This document shows, piece after piece, positions 44,060 to 53,498 of a stretch of DNA of 64,000 nucleotides. The position numbers were made by a program, and so were the translations under genes. The notes under the pieces were generated by a model. The model was not told the DNA's origin, did not search any database, and saw only the letters and a program-made list of their open reading frames with translations. How positions within the stretch are numbered: the stretch's first letter is position 1; the number at the start of each line of letters is the position of its first letter. The DNA is taken from the NCBI GenBank assembly GCA_014237465.1, contig JABZFM010000012.1:34361-98360 (forward strand). Reading direction: 5' to 3'. This DNA is from Desulfobacteraceae bacterium. GTDB lineage: Bacteria > Desulfobacterota > Desulfobacteria > Desulfobacterales > Desulfosalsimonadaceae.

Positions 44060-46120
44060 TTACAACAGGAAAGGCACCATCAGCAACGCGACTACATTAA
44101 GAATTTTAATCATCGGGTTGATAGCAGGTCCGGCAGTATCTTTGTAGGGATCGCCGACTGTATCACCGGTAACCGCAGCTTTATGAGCATCACTGCCCTT
44201 GCCGCCAAAGAAACCGTCTTCGATGTATTTTTTTGCATTATCCCATGCAGCACCACCCGTTGTCATTGAAATGGCAACGAACAGACCGGTGATGATACTT
44301 CCAATTAAAACACCGCCAAGCGCAACTTTGCCCAGTAGGAAACCGACCAGCAGCGGTGCGATAACCGGGAGAAGGGCCGGAATCATCATCTGGCTCAAAG
44401 CAAATTTGGTGACGATATCAACACAAGCTTTGTAATCCGGTTTTGCTGTACCTTCCATGATTCCCGGAATTTCGCGGAACTGACGTCGAACTTCATCAAC
44501 AACAGCAGCGCCGGCTTTACCAACAGCGCTCATTGCCATGGATGCAAACAGGAACGGCAACAGACCACCAATGAATAGACCGATAATTACATCCACATTA
44601 CTCAGATCAAACGCAATGGCTTCACCACCGCCGTGCAGGGCGAATTCCTGGGTGTACGCGGCAAAAAGAACCAGCGCAGCCAGGGCGGCAGAACCGATGG
44701 CATACCCTTTGGTAACCGCTTTGGTGGTGTTTCCAACAGCATCTAAAGGATCGGTAACAGCGCGAACACTGTCATCCAGTTCCGCCATTTCAGCAATACC
44801 GCCGGCGTTGTCCGTGATCGGACCGTAAGCGTCAATCGCAATAACCATACCTGTCATGGACAGCATGGAAACCGCAGCAATAGCAATACCGTAAAGTGCG
44901 GCAAAATCATATGAAACGTAAATAGCCGCGCAGATAGCCAGAACCGGGGCAGCAGTAGACTGAAGGCTGACACCCAGACCAGCAATGATGTTTGTACCAT
45001 GACCAGTAGTAGAAGCTTCGGCAATATGCTTCACCGGTGCGTAAATACCTGTGTAAAACTCAGTAATAACAACGATTAATACGGTAAGTACCAGGCCGAC
45101 CAGTGAGGCATAGTACAGATCCATGCTGGTAATCACAACACCGGCAGCGGTTGTCAGGTCGGCGGTTACCATATAGTTTGTTACAAAATAGAATGCTACG
45201 GCCGCAATAATTGCCGCACCGAACATGCCTTTGTACAGAGCGCCCATGATGTATTCACTTTTACCCAGGCGAACAAAGAACATGGCAATAATCGAGGCAA
45301 TAATTGAAACAGCACCCAGAACCAGTGGATAGTATACAACCACGTCAGATCCCGGGAAGAGCAATGTACCCAGAAGCATTGCAGCAACCAGAGTAATGAC
45401 GTAAGTTTCAAAAAGGTCAGCTGCCATACCGGCACAGTCACCCACATTGTCACCCACATTATCAGCGATTGTTGCGGGGTTTCTTGGATCATCTTCCGGA
45501 ATACCGGCTTCAACTTTACCTACCAGGTCAGCGCCCACGTCAGCGCCTTTGGTAAAGATACCGCCGCCCAGACGGGCAAAAATAGAAATCAAGCTGCCGC
45601 CAAAACCAAGAGCAACCAGGGGAACCACGTTGTCAATCATTGCGGTGCCTTCAGGGGCAGTTGCGATCAGATAGGCAAAGAAACCGGCCAGTGCGGTCAG
45701 GCCAAGGCCTGCAACCAGCATACCGGTAACGGAACCGCCTCTGAAAGCCATGCTGAGGCCGGCCGCCATGCCGTCTTTAGAAGCTTCAGTCGTTCTGACA
45801 TTAGCTATAACGGAAACTCTCATGCCGATATAGCCGGCCATAAAAGATGCCACAGCGCCAACCAGAAAACCGATACCGGTTTTGGCGCCAAGCGTGAAAA
45901 AAATCACGCCAAAAATTACGATACCGACAGCTGCCATACTTTTCAGCTGACGATTAAGATAGGCAATTGCGCCCTCTTGAATGGCGGTGGCGATTTCAAC
46001 CATTCTTTCGTTTCCAGCCGGAGCACTTTTAATAAGTCCGGCGATGACCAGTGAGTACAGAATGCCGATTAATCCGACAATTGCACACGTGAGTGGAATG
46101 TTTCCCATTAACGCTTCCAT
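44060..46120 (-). CDS. hppA: Membrane H+-translocating pyrophosphatase (K+-independent type)
   Basis: The 686-aa protein with about 16 hydrophobic segments has the catalytic loop [20 protein letters not shown], the acidic motif [19 protein letters not shown] and a late DNAKKYIE. It couples PPi hydrolysis to proton export, recovering energy from biosynthetic pyrophosphate. The selectivity motif near residue 463 reads GNTTKA: Lys here marks K+-independent, proton-pumping enzymes, whereas K+-dependent and Na+-pumping ones have Ala. It has its own terminator and lies downstream of pth. Confidence 0.96.
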   Translation of the reverse strand: MEALMGNIPLTCAIVGLIGILYSLVIAGLIKSAPAGNERMVEIATAIQEGAIAYLNRQLKSMAAVGIVIFGVIFFTLGAKTGIGFLVGAVASFMAGYIGMRVSVIANVRTTEASKDGMAAGLSMAFRGGSVTGMLVAGLGLTALAGFFAYLIATAPEGTAMIDNVVPLVALGFGGSLISIFARLGGGIFTKGADVGADLVGKVEAGIPEDDPRNPATIADNVGDNVGDCAGMAADLFETYVITLVAAMLLGTLLFPGSDVVVYYPLVLGAVSIIASIIAMFFVRLGKSEYIMGALYKGMFGAAIIAAVAFYFVTNYMVTADLTTAAGVVITSMDLYYASLVGLVLTVLIVVITEFYTGIYAPVKHIAEASTTGHGTNIIAGLGVSLQSTAAPVLAICAAIYVSYDFAALYGIAIAAVSMLSMTGMVIAIDAYGPITDNAGGIAEMAELDDSVRAVTDPLDAVGNTTKAVTKGYAIGSAALAALVLFAAYTQEFALHGGGEAIAFDLSNVDVIIGLFIGGLLPFLFASMAMSAVGKAGAAVVDEVRRQFREIPGIMEGTAKPDYKACVDIVTKFALSQMMIPALLPVIAPLLVGFLLGKVALGGVLIGSIITGLFVAISMTTGGAAWDNAKKYIEDGFFGGKGSDAHKAAVTGDTVGDPYKDTAGPAINPMIKILNVVALLMVPFLL

Positions 46121-46142
46121 GTTTTTCCTCCCTTACAAAAAA

Positions 46143-46742
46143 TTAAAGATTATCAGATCCTACTCCATTTCTATTAAACTTATTCATACTTAAGGTTAAC
46201 CCTTTATTTATTATTGTTTGAGCAGCTTCCGAAGCATAAGACAGAACGGGATCCAGATGCTTTGTTTCATCAACAGAAAATTTTCCGAGCACATGATCCG
46301 TAACATCAATCTGTGTGTCAGGACGCCCGATGCCGACGCGAATGCGGGGGAATTCACCACCACCCGTGGCACCGATAATGGATCTTATGCCATTATGCCC
46401 CCCATGCCCTCCTTTCGCCTTAATTTTTAAATTTCCAAATAAAATATCTATATCGTCATGTATGACCAATAAATGGTCTAATTCCAATTTGTAATATTTT
46501 GCCAGCTGTATGATCGGTGGACCGCTGCGATTCATATAGGCCATGGGTTCAGCTAAAATGACCTTAATGTTCCCAATTTCACCCACACCAAAAAGAGTAT
46601 CAAATTTTTTTTGGGTCAGCAAAACATCATATTTTTCAGCAAGCCGTTCAACCACCATGAAACCGATGTTATGCCGGGTCCTGACATATTTCCGGCCCGG
46701 ATTTCCAAGGCCCGCAATCATCCATGAGGTATTATTCTGCAT
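46143..46742 (-). CDS. pth: Peptidyl-tRNA hydrolase
   Basis: The 199-aa protein has IAGLGNPGRKYVRTRHNIGF with the catalytic His in TRHNIGF, KPMAYMNxSG-like AEPMAYMNRSGPPI, and LVIHDDIDILFG followed by GGHGGHNGIRSII. It recycles peptidyl-tRNA released from stalled ribosomes. It lies between rplY and hppA; the rplY-pth pairing is the usual bacterial arrangement. Confidence 0.96.
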   Translation of the reverse strand: MQNNTSWMIAGLGNPGRKYVRTRHNIGFMVVERLAEKYDVLLTQKKFDTLFGVGEIGNIKVILAEPMAYMNRSGPPIIQLAKYYKLELDHLLVIHDDIDILFGNLKIKAKGGHGGHNGIRSIIGATGGGEFPRIRVGIGRPDTQIDVTDHVLGKFSVDETKHLDPVLSYASEAAQTIINKGLTLSMNKFNRNGVGSDNL

Positions 46743-46820
46743 ATCAGCGAACCCACCACACCATATCAGCGAGACTGAAGCGCTGCCGGTATAAAACGCC
46801 TGAGGGACACGTCAGCCGTT

Positions 46821-47498
46821 TTACTCTTTAGATCCAGATTCATCTTCTTCTGTTGCTGCTGCTGCTTCTTCGGCGCCTTCCTCAAGTTCTTCGCCTTCTT
46901 CACCTTCTTCGACTTCTTCGACCTCTTCTTCAACTACCTTCGGAACGACAACGGTCATAATGGTAAAATTCGCATCAAACGGTATTTCAACATCACCTTC
47001 AAGTTCTATTTCATCAACATGAATCGAATCGCCGATATCCAGGTCAGTGATGTCAATGGTGATCTGTTTCGGAATTTCCGTTGGCAGACAGTTTACATCC
47101 AGTTCTCTTCTGATGATCTGAAGAATACCGCCGGCTTCCACGCCTTTTGATGTGCCAGTGGTAACAATCGGGACCGTTGCTGTCAGTTTTCGTTTCATAT
47201 CCACTTCATAAAGATCCATATGAAGAAAATTCTGATTAAGCGGTTCGGTCTGTATCTCTTTGATCATTACTGTTTTTTCAAATGGTTCCCCGCCTTCAAC
47301 CTTCAGGTTCAAGAGTGCCTGGGCATAATTGACTTTCTTTAACAGTTGTTCGATATCGTAAATACTGATCGACAACGGAATGCTTTCGATATCCGAACCG
47401 TAAAGAACTGCAGGAATTTTTCCGTCCCGGCGCAGGCTCCGGGCGGTTCCTTTCCCTGTAGAATGCCGGGTTTGCGCTTTAAATGGATGTATTTCCAA
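46821..47498 (-). CDS. rplY: 50S ribosomal protein L25 (Ctc/TL5 form)
   Basis: The 225-aa protein is the long Ctc form: an L25 5S-rRNA-binding domain (residues 1-90, STGKGTARSLRRDGKIPAVLYG), a TL5-type beta domain (VEAGGILQIIRRELDVNCLP; GDSIHVDEI) and a low-complexity acidic tail of about 40 residues rich in Glu. It sits between prs and pth, as in many bacteria. Confidence 0.95.
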   Translation of the reverse strand: MEIHPFKAQTRHSTGKGTARSLRRDGKIPAVLYGSDIESIPLSISIYDIEQLLKKVNYAQALLNLKVEGGEPFEKTVMIKEIQTEPLNQNFLHMDLYEVDMKRKLTATVPIVTTGTSKGVEAGGILQIIRRELDVNCLPTEIPKQITIDITDLDIGDSIHVDEIELEGDVEIPFDANFTIMTVVVPKVVEEEVEEVEEGEEGEELEEGAEEAAAATEEDESGSKE

Positions 47499-47527
47499 AA
47501 GTTTTTCTCCTTATTGATGTTTTTTTG

Positions 47528-48475
47528 TTATACAAATAATGATGTGACAGAATCCCCTGTGTGACTCCGGATAATCGCTTCTCCGATCAGGTTGGCGATG
47601 GAGAGTATTTTTATTTTGTTACAGGCACGCCCTTTATCAGATAATGGAATGGTATCGGTAACCACAACCGTTTTAAGAGCTGAATCATTAATTCGGTCGA
47701 TTGCCGGACCTGAAAGAACAGGGTGGGTACAACAGGCATGCACCTCGCTGGCATTATTTTTTGCAATCGCTTTTGCGGCTTCCGTAAGGGTCCCGGCCGT
47801 ATCCACCATATCATCAAGAATAATCGCCCGCTTACCGGTCACATTACCAATGACTGCCATTGCTCTAGCTTTATTCGGGGCGTCCCGGCGTTTGTCAATA
47901 ATCGCAAGATCGCAATGGAGTCGCTTGGCAAAGGCCCTGGCTCTTTCCACCCCGCCGGCATCCGGAGATACAATAATCGTATCCTGGGTAAATTCCTTAC
48001 ACATATAATCAATAATGACTGGTGCTGCAAACAGATTGTCGACGGGAATATTGAAGAACCCCTGAATCTGTCCGGCATGGAGGTCCATTGTAATGATCCG
48101 GTTGGCGCCGGCGGTTGTCAGTAAATCCGCCATCAGTTTGGCGCTGATCGGCACCCTCGGTGCGACTTTTTTGTCCTGCCGGGCGTATCCGAAATAGGGA
48201 ATAACCGCGGTGATCCGTTTTACGGATGCTCGTTTAAGTGCGTCGATCATGAGCAAGAGTTCAACAAGGTTGTCATTGACCGGGTTGCTTGTTGACTGGA
48301 TTACAAAAACATCTTTTGACCGAACGTTTTCATCAATCTCAATTTGAATTTCACCGTCGCTGAAACGTTTAACCTTGGCGCCGCCCAGATCTCTTTTCAG
48401 GTACCCGCAGATTGCTTTTGCCAGAATTGGGTTGGAGTTTCCTGAAAAAAGAATGTACCCGTTTTCCTGCTGCAT
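47528..48475 (-). CDS. prs: Ribose-phosphate pyrophosphokinase (PRPP synthetase)
   Basis: The 315-aa class I enzyme has the [15 protein letters not shown] loop, [15 protein letters not shown] (flexible-loop region), [27 protein letters not shown] and the PRPP motif [17 protein letters not shown]. It makes PRPP for nucleotide, His and Trp synthesis. It is located just after tRNA-Gln in the minus-strand run. Confidence 0.97.
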   Translation of the reverse strand: MQQENGYILFSGNSNPILAKAICGYLKRDLGGAKVKRFSDGEIQIEIDENVRSKDVFVIQSTSNPVNDNLVELLLMIDALKRASVKRITAVIPYFGYARQDKKVAPRVPISAKLMADLLTTAGANRIITMDLHAGQIQGFFNIPVDNLFAAPVIIDYMCKEFTQDTIIVSPDAGGVERARAFAKRLHCDLAIIDKRRDAPNKARAMAVIGNVTGKRAIILDDMVDTAGTLTEAAKAIAKNNASEVHACCTHPVLSGPAIDRINDSALKTVVVTDTIPLSDKGRACNKIKILSIANLIGEAIIRSHTGDSVTSLFV

Positions 48476-48516
48476 GATGTTAATTCTTTTAATTTAATTG
48501 TTTAATTGATCAATTA

Positions 48517-48591
48517 TGGCTGGGGCGGGAGGGTTCGAACCTCCGAATGCAGGAATCAAAATCCTGTGTCTTACCGCTTGACGACGCCCCA
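48517..48591 (-). tRNA. tRNA-Gln (anticodon TTG)
   Basis: The 75-nt cloverleaf includes an encoded CCA. Acceptor arms TGGGGCG / CGCCCCA, anticodon stem CAGGA/TCCTG with loop TTTTGAT (anticodon TTG), and T arm GGAGG-TTCGAAC-CCTCC. The G discriminator is consistent with Gln. It lies between ispE and prs on the same strand, a known conserved position in deltaproteobacteria. Confidence 0.96.
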
Positions 48592-48636
48592 GAATTATTT
48601 TTTGCAAAAAGTCAATTCAGCTAACGTCATATCCAT

Positions 48637-49494
48637 TCATACAACTAAATGGCTCAGATGGAGTTGCCACATCCTGTTTTGCAACATTTGGTTTTGCGAT
48701 ATGGCGTTGTATGCTTTTTTTGCTTTTTCAATATTTTCATAAAGCCCGAAAACAGCCGATCCGCTACCGGTCATCAAGGCTGCAGAAGCATAATGCGTCA
48801 GCAAAGACGCTTTGGCTTCCTGAATTTCGGGACAAATTGCAGTCGCAACCGATTCAAGGTCATTGAATAATTGTTTTGCAACATCTTGACCCCATTTCAA
48901 CTCAAAAAGAATTTTTGTATTGATTTTTTTGTTTTTTGTCAATGTTAAATTCAATTTTTTATATACCTCGGCGGTAGACACCGGTACGGACGGATAAACC
49001 AGTAAGATCGGACAGGATTTAATGCAATCGCAGGGGGTTAAAATATCTCCGATTCCGGTGGCAACGGCCGGTTTCCCGTAGATGAAATAGGGCACATCCG
49101 CACCAATCGATTTGCCGGCCGTCATCAGGGCCTGGTTGGAAACGGGTGACCCGTAAAATGAATTCAGGCCTTTTAAAACGGCCGCCGCATTGCTGCTTCC
49201 ACCGCCTAATCCCGCACCGATGGGAATGTTTTTTTCAATATCAATACGGATGCCATCGTGAATACGGGTGTTGTCAAAAAATAATTGGGCCGCACGCCAG
49301 GCAAGGTTGGTTTTGTCTTCCGGCACATCCGGGTGAGCGCAGTGGACGGATATTTCTTTTTGTCCAAACGTTAATTGTATCGTATCGTAAAGTTCGATAC
49401 AGCACATCAGGGTATTTAGATTATGATATCCATCAGGCCGTTTGCCGCAAACTTCCAGAAACAGATTGATTTTCGCCGGTGATTGAATTTCCAT
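48637..49494 (-). CDS. ispE: 4-(cytidine 5'-diphospho)-2-C-methyl-D-erythritol kinase IspE
   Basis: The 285-aa GHMP kinase starts MEIQSPAKINLFLEVCGKRPDGYHNL, has the ATP loop PIGAGLGGGSSNAAAV and the late GSGSAVFGLY motif. It catalyses the ATP-dependent step of the MEP isoprenoid pathway, so the organism makes isoprenoids (for example menaquinone side chains) through MEP. Upstream of tRNA-Gln and prs on the same strand. Confidence 0.96.
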   Translation of the reverse strand: MEIQSPAKINLFLEVCGKRPDGYHNLNTLMCCIELYDTIQLTFGQKEISVHCAHPDVPEDKTNLAWRAAQLFFDNTRIHDGIRIDIEKNIPIGAGLGGGSSNAAAVLKGLNSFYGSPVSNQALMTAGKSIGADVPYFIYGKPAVATGIGDILTPCDCIKSCPILLVYPSVPVSTAEVYKKLNLTLTKNKKINTKILFELKWGQDVAKQLFNDLESVATAICPEIQEAKASLLTHYASAALMTGSGSAVFGLYENIEKAKKAYNAISQNQMLQNRMWQLHLSHLVV

Positions 49495-49504
49495 GGAAAT
49501 TAAT

Positions 49505-49792
49505 CTATTTTTTTTCCTTCTGTTTCACATACAGTATTCTTAATTCGTAAAGAACATGCGTGAGAAGCCGTTTTTCGTCTTCTGCCAGGTTCCCTTTGGT
49601 TTTTTCATCCAGCATGGCAAGAATATCGATGGTTTGTTTTGCCAGAAGAAGATTTTCCGACGTACTGCCGGATGTGGGATCCGTTTGTATGCCGAGATGC
49701 ACCAATGCAGAGGAGTTTAATGATAGAATAAATGTTGAAAAATTAATTTCAGGCATTGCAAAATCGCCCTGTGTATTATTACTTTCTGTCAT
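49505..49792 (-). CDS. DUF1844 domain protein
   Basis: The 95-aa protein has the DUF1844 outline: MPEINFSTFILSLNSSALVHLG, then LLLAKQTIDILAMLDEKTKGNL and LLTHVLYELRILYV. ATG 49792 (MTESNN) is chosen because AGAGGG lies 4 bp upstream; an upstream in-frame TTG start is less likely. Function is unknown. It lies 10 bp upstream of ispE and is probably in the same transcript. Confidence 0.85.
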   Translation of the reverse strand: MTESNNTQGDFAMPEINFSTFILSLNSSALVHLGIQTDPTSGSTSENLLLAKQTIDILAMLDEKTKGNLAEDEKRLLTHVLYELRILYVKQKEKK

Positions 49793-49838
49793 TTGGCCCT
49801 CTTTGGAAAATTTATTGGTTATAGTGGACAAGTGCTCG

Positions 49839-49980
49839 GATGGCTAAGTTAAAAGTTCCACCAATATCATAAAATTTGGCAAGGCGTAGTGATTTTTCAG
49901 ACAGGAAATCATACATGTAGTATCTTGAGTGGCTGAAAAATCGCTACAACGCAGTAGATGGGATTTTTAACGACGCCATC
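49839..49980. repeat. Hairpin repeat abutting the serA stop codon
   Basis: The 142-bp element has outer arms GATGGCTAAGTTAAAAGTTCC and (reverse) GATGGCGTCGTTAAAAATCC, and inner arms AGTGATTTTTCAG / CTGAAAAATCGCT. The right end overlaps the TGA stop of serA. It belongs to the same family as the repeat at 43205-43329. Confidence 0.7.
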
Positions 49981-51562
49981 ATAGTTCAAGTGTCTGGATG
50001 GTCTTGACTTTCGAAAGTTCCAGAACTTTATTTTTAACTTCATCGGTCATCGGTACGTCTGTTTTAATCAGGATAATATTGTTCTCGCCGCCAACGGCGG
50101 TTCCGACCTGCATCTGTGAAATATTAATGTTGTTTTCTCCCAGAACGTTACCGATGCTGCCGATGGCGCCGGGTTCATCAAGGTTGTGGATCATTGCCAG
50201 GTGGCCTTCCGGAATGATTTCTATAATGAAATCGTCAATTCGGACAATTCTCGCGTCTGATTTACCGAAAACAGAACCGGCAACCGTGCATTCCATTTCT
50301 GTGGTGACAACTGTTGCGGAGATACGGTTTAAAAACTTTTCTGAATCAGCCGTGCTGGTTTCAGACACTTTAATTCCCATATCTTTTGCCAGCATCGGGG
50401 CATTGACGGAATTCACCCCATCCTGAACCAGTGAATCAAGAATCCCTTTTAAAAAAGCGGTGGTCACGGGTTTAAGGTCGAGGCCATGGAAGTCCCCGTT
50501 ATATTCAATGCGGATTTCCTTTAACTGGCCGACTGCGAACTGGGCATGCATGCATCCCATTCTGTCTGCAAGTGTAAGAAACGGTCTCAGCTGTTCAAGG
50601 AGTTTGCCGGATATGGCCGGTACATTCACTGCATTAATAATGTTGTTATGTTTCAAGTATTCGATGATTTGATCGGCAACGGCCACTGCGACATTGGTTT
50701 GCGCTTCTTTGGTGGAGGCGCCGAGGTGTGGTGTGGTAATCACATTGTCAAGTTTGAGCAGCGGCAGATCCGCCGGCGGGGGTTCTGTGCTGAAAACGTC
50801 TAAAGCGGCTCCGGCCACTTTGCCCGAGGTCATTGCCTCATAAAGATCGTCTTCATCAATAATGCCGCCGCGGGCACAGTTGACAACCATGACGCCGGTT
50901 TTCATCTGATCAAAGGCCGCTTTGTTGATCAGACCGGTGGTGTTTTTATTTTTTGGAACATGGACGGTAATATAATCGGCTTCCTGGTATAGTTTTTCCA
51001 GGGAAACCCATTCAAAACCTTCTTTTTCGATAACTTCAGGCTGGACCACCGGGTCATAAATAACCACTCGCATTTTCAGACCCCGGGCACGGTCGGCCAC
51101 CACGGACCCGATTTTCCCGAACCCGATGACGCCAAGGGTTTTGTTTAAAACCTCCCGGCCCTGGAGTTTCTTTTTGTCCCACCGACCGTCTTTTAATGAC
51201 GAGGTCCCCTGGGGAATATTCCGGGTCAGGGCCATCATCAGCGAGATGGAATGCTCTGCGGTTGTGACCACATTACCGCCGGGGGTGTTCATGACCGCAA
51301 CGCCTTTTTTGGTGGCAGCGGGGATATCTACATTATCCAGACCGATTCCGGCCCTTCCCACAACTTTCAGGTTGGTGGCCGCCTCTAAAAGGTCTGCGGT
51401 TACTTTTGTGGCGCTTCGAATGACCAGCCCGTCATAGTTGCCAATAATTGCCTTGAGTTCCTCCGGGGGAAGTCCAGTATTTACATCCACATCGATTCCA
51501 TCTTCTTTTTCAAAAATTTTGATTCCTGCTTCACCCAGATTGTCACTGATTAAAACTTTCAT
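49979..51562 (-). CDS. serA: D-3-phosphoglycerate dehydrogenase SerA (long, ACT-containing form)
   Basis: The 527-aa NAD-dependent 2-hydroxyacid dehydrogenase has the Rossmann motif GVIGFGKIGSVVADRA, catalytic Arg in NCARGGIIDE and catalytic His in TPHLGASTKEAQ. An intervening (ASB) domain follows (about 315-450), and a C-terminal ACT domain (HNLDEPGAIGSIGNVLGENNINI) should give serine feedback control. It performs the first step of serine synthesis. Length fits the type I/long family. Confidence 0.96.
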   Translation of the reverse strand: MKVLISDNLGEAGIKIFEKEDGIDVDVNTGLPPEELKAIIGNYDGLVIRSATKVTADLLEAATNLKVVGRAGIGLDNVDIPAATKKGVAVMNTPGGNVVTTAEHSISLMMALTRNIPQGTSSLKDGRWDKKKLQGREVLNKTLGVIGFGKIGSVVADRARGLKMRVVIYDPVVQPEVIEKEGFEWVSLEKLYQEADYITVHVPKNKNTTGLINKAAFDQMKTGVMVVNCARGGIIDEDDLYEAMTSGKVAGAALDVFSTEPPPADLPLLKLDNVITTPHLGASTKEAQTNVAVAVADQIIEYLKHNNIINAVNVPAISGKLLEQLRPFLTLADRMGCMHAQFAVGQLKEIRIEYNGDFHGLDLKPVTTAFLKGILDSLVQDGVNSVNAPMLAKDMGIKVSETSTADSEKFLNRISATVVTTEMECTVAGSVFGKSDARIVRIDDFIIEIIPEGHLAMIHNLDEPGAIGSIGNVLGENNINISQMQVGTAVGGENNIILIKTDVPMTDEVKNKVLELSKVKTIQTLEL

Positions 51563-51630
51563 AAAAATAGCCCCTACGAAAAAAAATTATAAAGTTAAAT
51601 AAATATGAAGATTTAAATTAAATATTTAAA

Positions 51631-51995
51631 TTATGCGGGATTCTCAGTTACCACCTGATTTCTGCCCATTGATTTTGCTTCATACATTGCCGAATCGGAT
51701 CTGGCAATCAGTTCATCAATGTTTTCAACGGGGCGGTATGTCGTAATCCCGGTCGAAATCGTCATACGGAACGATTCCGGAAATCCCGGAAATTTTAAAT
51801 TTTTAATATTGTTTTTGATGCGATAAGCACACTCTTCAGCGCCTTTTGCATCCGTACCGCTCATTATAATGACAAACTCTTCTCCCCCGTATCGGGAAAT
51901 ACTGTCGATTTCTCTTATTTCATGACGTACCGAATGAATCAAGTATTTTAAGACATCATCCCCTTTTAAATGGCCATAGGTGTCATTTTTTGACT
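51631..51995 (-). pseudogene. GGDEF-domain remnant fused to the end of the phosphohexomutase gene
   Basis: The frame contains the C-terminal two thirds of a diguanylate cyclase domain: NDTYGHLKGDDVL, the signature RYGGEEFVIIM, and the late SDSAMYEAKSMGRNQV. The part before NDTYGH, normally with the metal-binding Asp, is missing; the frame instead runs into the 3' end of the phosphohexomutase gene, which supplies meaningless residues upstream. No proper start exists. I read this as a truncated, inactive cyclase left by a deletion. Confidence 0.7.
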
Positions 51996-53329
51996 GTTTC
52001 CAAAGTAGATTCCACCAGTCCCCTGATTTCTGCCAGGCGTTTTTCAGACAATGCTTCAAACCTCAGAACCAGGGCCGGCTGTGTGTTGGAGGCACGGACA
52101 AGTCCCCAGCCGTCTTCAAATACAATCCGGGCGCCGTCAATGTCAATCACATCATAATCCTTGCGAAAGACTTCGGTGAGTTTATCAACAACGGAGAATT
52201 TAACATTATCCGGGCAGTCCACCCGGATTTCAGGCGTGTTATAGGTTTTGGGGACGTCTGAAAGCAGCTCGGAAATGGTTTTGCCGGTGGCGGATAGAAT
52301 TTCCAGAAGCCGGCAGGAAGCGTAGGTCGCGTCATCATACCCGAAATACCGGTCCGCGAAAAACATATGCCCGCTCATTTCTCCGGCCAGTTCCGCGTTT
52401 TCAATCTTCATTTTTTTCTTGATCAGGGAATGACCGGTTTTCCACATAATGGCATTGCCGCCATGGGCCTTGATATCATCATACATGGTTTTTGAACATT
52501 TGACTTCAGAGATAAAGGTGGCCCCCGGCTTTCTGGAAAGGATTTCCCGGGAGAAGATGATCATGAGCTGGTCACCATAAATCAGATTGCCTTTTTCATC
52601 CACCACACCGATCCGGTCGCCGTCACCGTCATACCCGATCCCTAAGTCCAGCCCGTTGTCTTTAACCAGTGCGATCAAGTCTGCCATGTTTTTAAGCACT
52701 GTCGGGTCGGCTTCATGATTTGGGAAATTGCCGTCCATGTCACAGTAGATATCATGGACTTCACAGTTAAGCTGTTTTAAAATGGGAACCGCAATCACTC
52801 CCGCCGTGCCGTTTCCGGCATCAATCCCTACTTTCATGGGATTCTTAATATGGATGTTTTCAAGAATATATCGGGTGTAAGGGGTGACCACATCAGCTTT
52901 ATCACGGACTCCGTCTCCTTGCGCAAACGCGTTTTGCTCGATAATTTTTTTGATTTCCTGGATTTGCTCCCCGTGAACGGAATCCAGCTCTTTGCATATT
53001 TTAAATCCGTTGTATTCCGGCGGGTTATGGCTGGCGGTCACCATGACACCGCCTTGTTTGTTTAAATGCCGGATGGAAAAATACTGGACCGGCGTCGGGC
53101 ATACGCCGATATCGGTGACATGACAACCGGTTGACAGAAGCCCCTGGATCAGCAGCTCCGAGTACCGGTCTGATGTGGTGCGGCAGTCGCGTCCCACAGT
53201 CAGATCAAAACAGTCGTTTTGGGCCAGAAAGGTGCCGATTCCCTTGCCGATGTTCAGCACATCCTCTTCCGTGATTTGCGTTCCGGTAATTCCCCGGATA
53301 TCGTATTCTCTGAAAATATCGGGAGTCAT
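51983..53329 (-). CDS. Phosphomannomutase/phosphoglucomutase
   Basis: The 448-aa alpha-D-phosphohexomutase of the AlgC/ManB group has the phosphoserine loop TASHNPPEYNGFKI, Mg2+ loop GYDGDGDRIGV, sugar-binding GEMSGHMFF and the phosphate-binding C-terminal domain (RASNTQPALVLRFEA). It interconverts hexose 1- and 6-phosphates for cell-surface glycans. It starts MTPDIFREYDIRGI with GGAGGATT in front. The 3' end overlaps the GGDEF remnant by 13 bp. Confidence 0.93.
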   Translation of the reverse strand: MTPDIFREYDIRGITGTQITEEDVLNIGKGIGTFLAQNDCFDLTVGRDCRTTSDRYSELLIQGLLSTGCHVTDIGVCPTPVQYFSIRHLNKQGGVMVTASHNPPEYNGFKICKELDSVHGEQIQEIKKIIEQNAFAQGDGVRDKADVVTPYTRYILENIHIKNPMKVGIDAGNGTAGVIAVPILKQLNCEVHDIYCDMDGNFPNHEADPTVLKNMADLIALVKDNGLDLGIGYDGDGDRIGVVDEKGNLIYGDQLMIIFSREILSRKPGATFISEVKCSKTMYDDIKAHGGNAIMWKTGHSLIKKKMKIENAELAGEMSGHMFFADRYFGYDDATYASCRLLEILSATGKTISELLSDVPKTYNTPEIRVDCPDNVKFSVVDKLTEVFRKDYDVIDIDGARIVFEDGWGLVRASNTQPALVLRFEALSEKRLAEIRGLVESTLETVKK

Positions 53330-53396
53330 TTCAATCCTCCTTATTTTATGGATTTAAGAGTTTTACATTATTTCATATTTTATTTTTTTTATTATT

Positions 53397-53498
53397 GTTA
53401 AAGTCTGATTCGTTTATTTGCAAGGCAGGAGGGGTGACGCTGTAATGTGTTACCGCGAATCCCTCCTAACACAGCAAATAAGCGAATCAGCCTTTAAC
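53397..53498. repeat. Long hairpin repeat overlapping the rtcB stop codon
   Basis: The 102-bp element has near-perfect arms: left GTTAAAGTCTGATTCG and right CGAATCAGCCTTTAAC, with pairing continuing through TTATTTGC/GCAAATAA and GGAGGGG/CCCTCC. The rtcB TGA stop lies in the right arm, so the last codons of rtcB are part of the repeat. Confidence 0.75.

Noticed and set aside
48506..48742. 78-codon plus-strand frame across tRNA-Gln
   Set aside because: It runs antisense through the tRNA and into the 3' end of ispE; no start signal.
51996..52059. N-terminal residues of the GGDEF-like frame
   Set aside because: They are translated from the coding region of the phosphohexomutase in another phase and have no GGDEF character, so the remnant is limited to 51631-51995.
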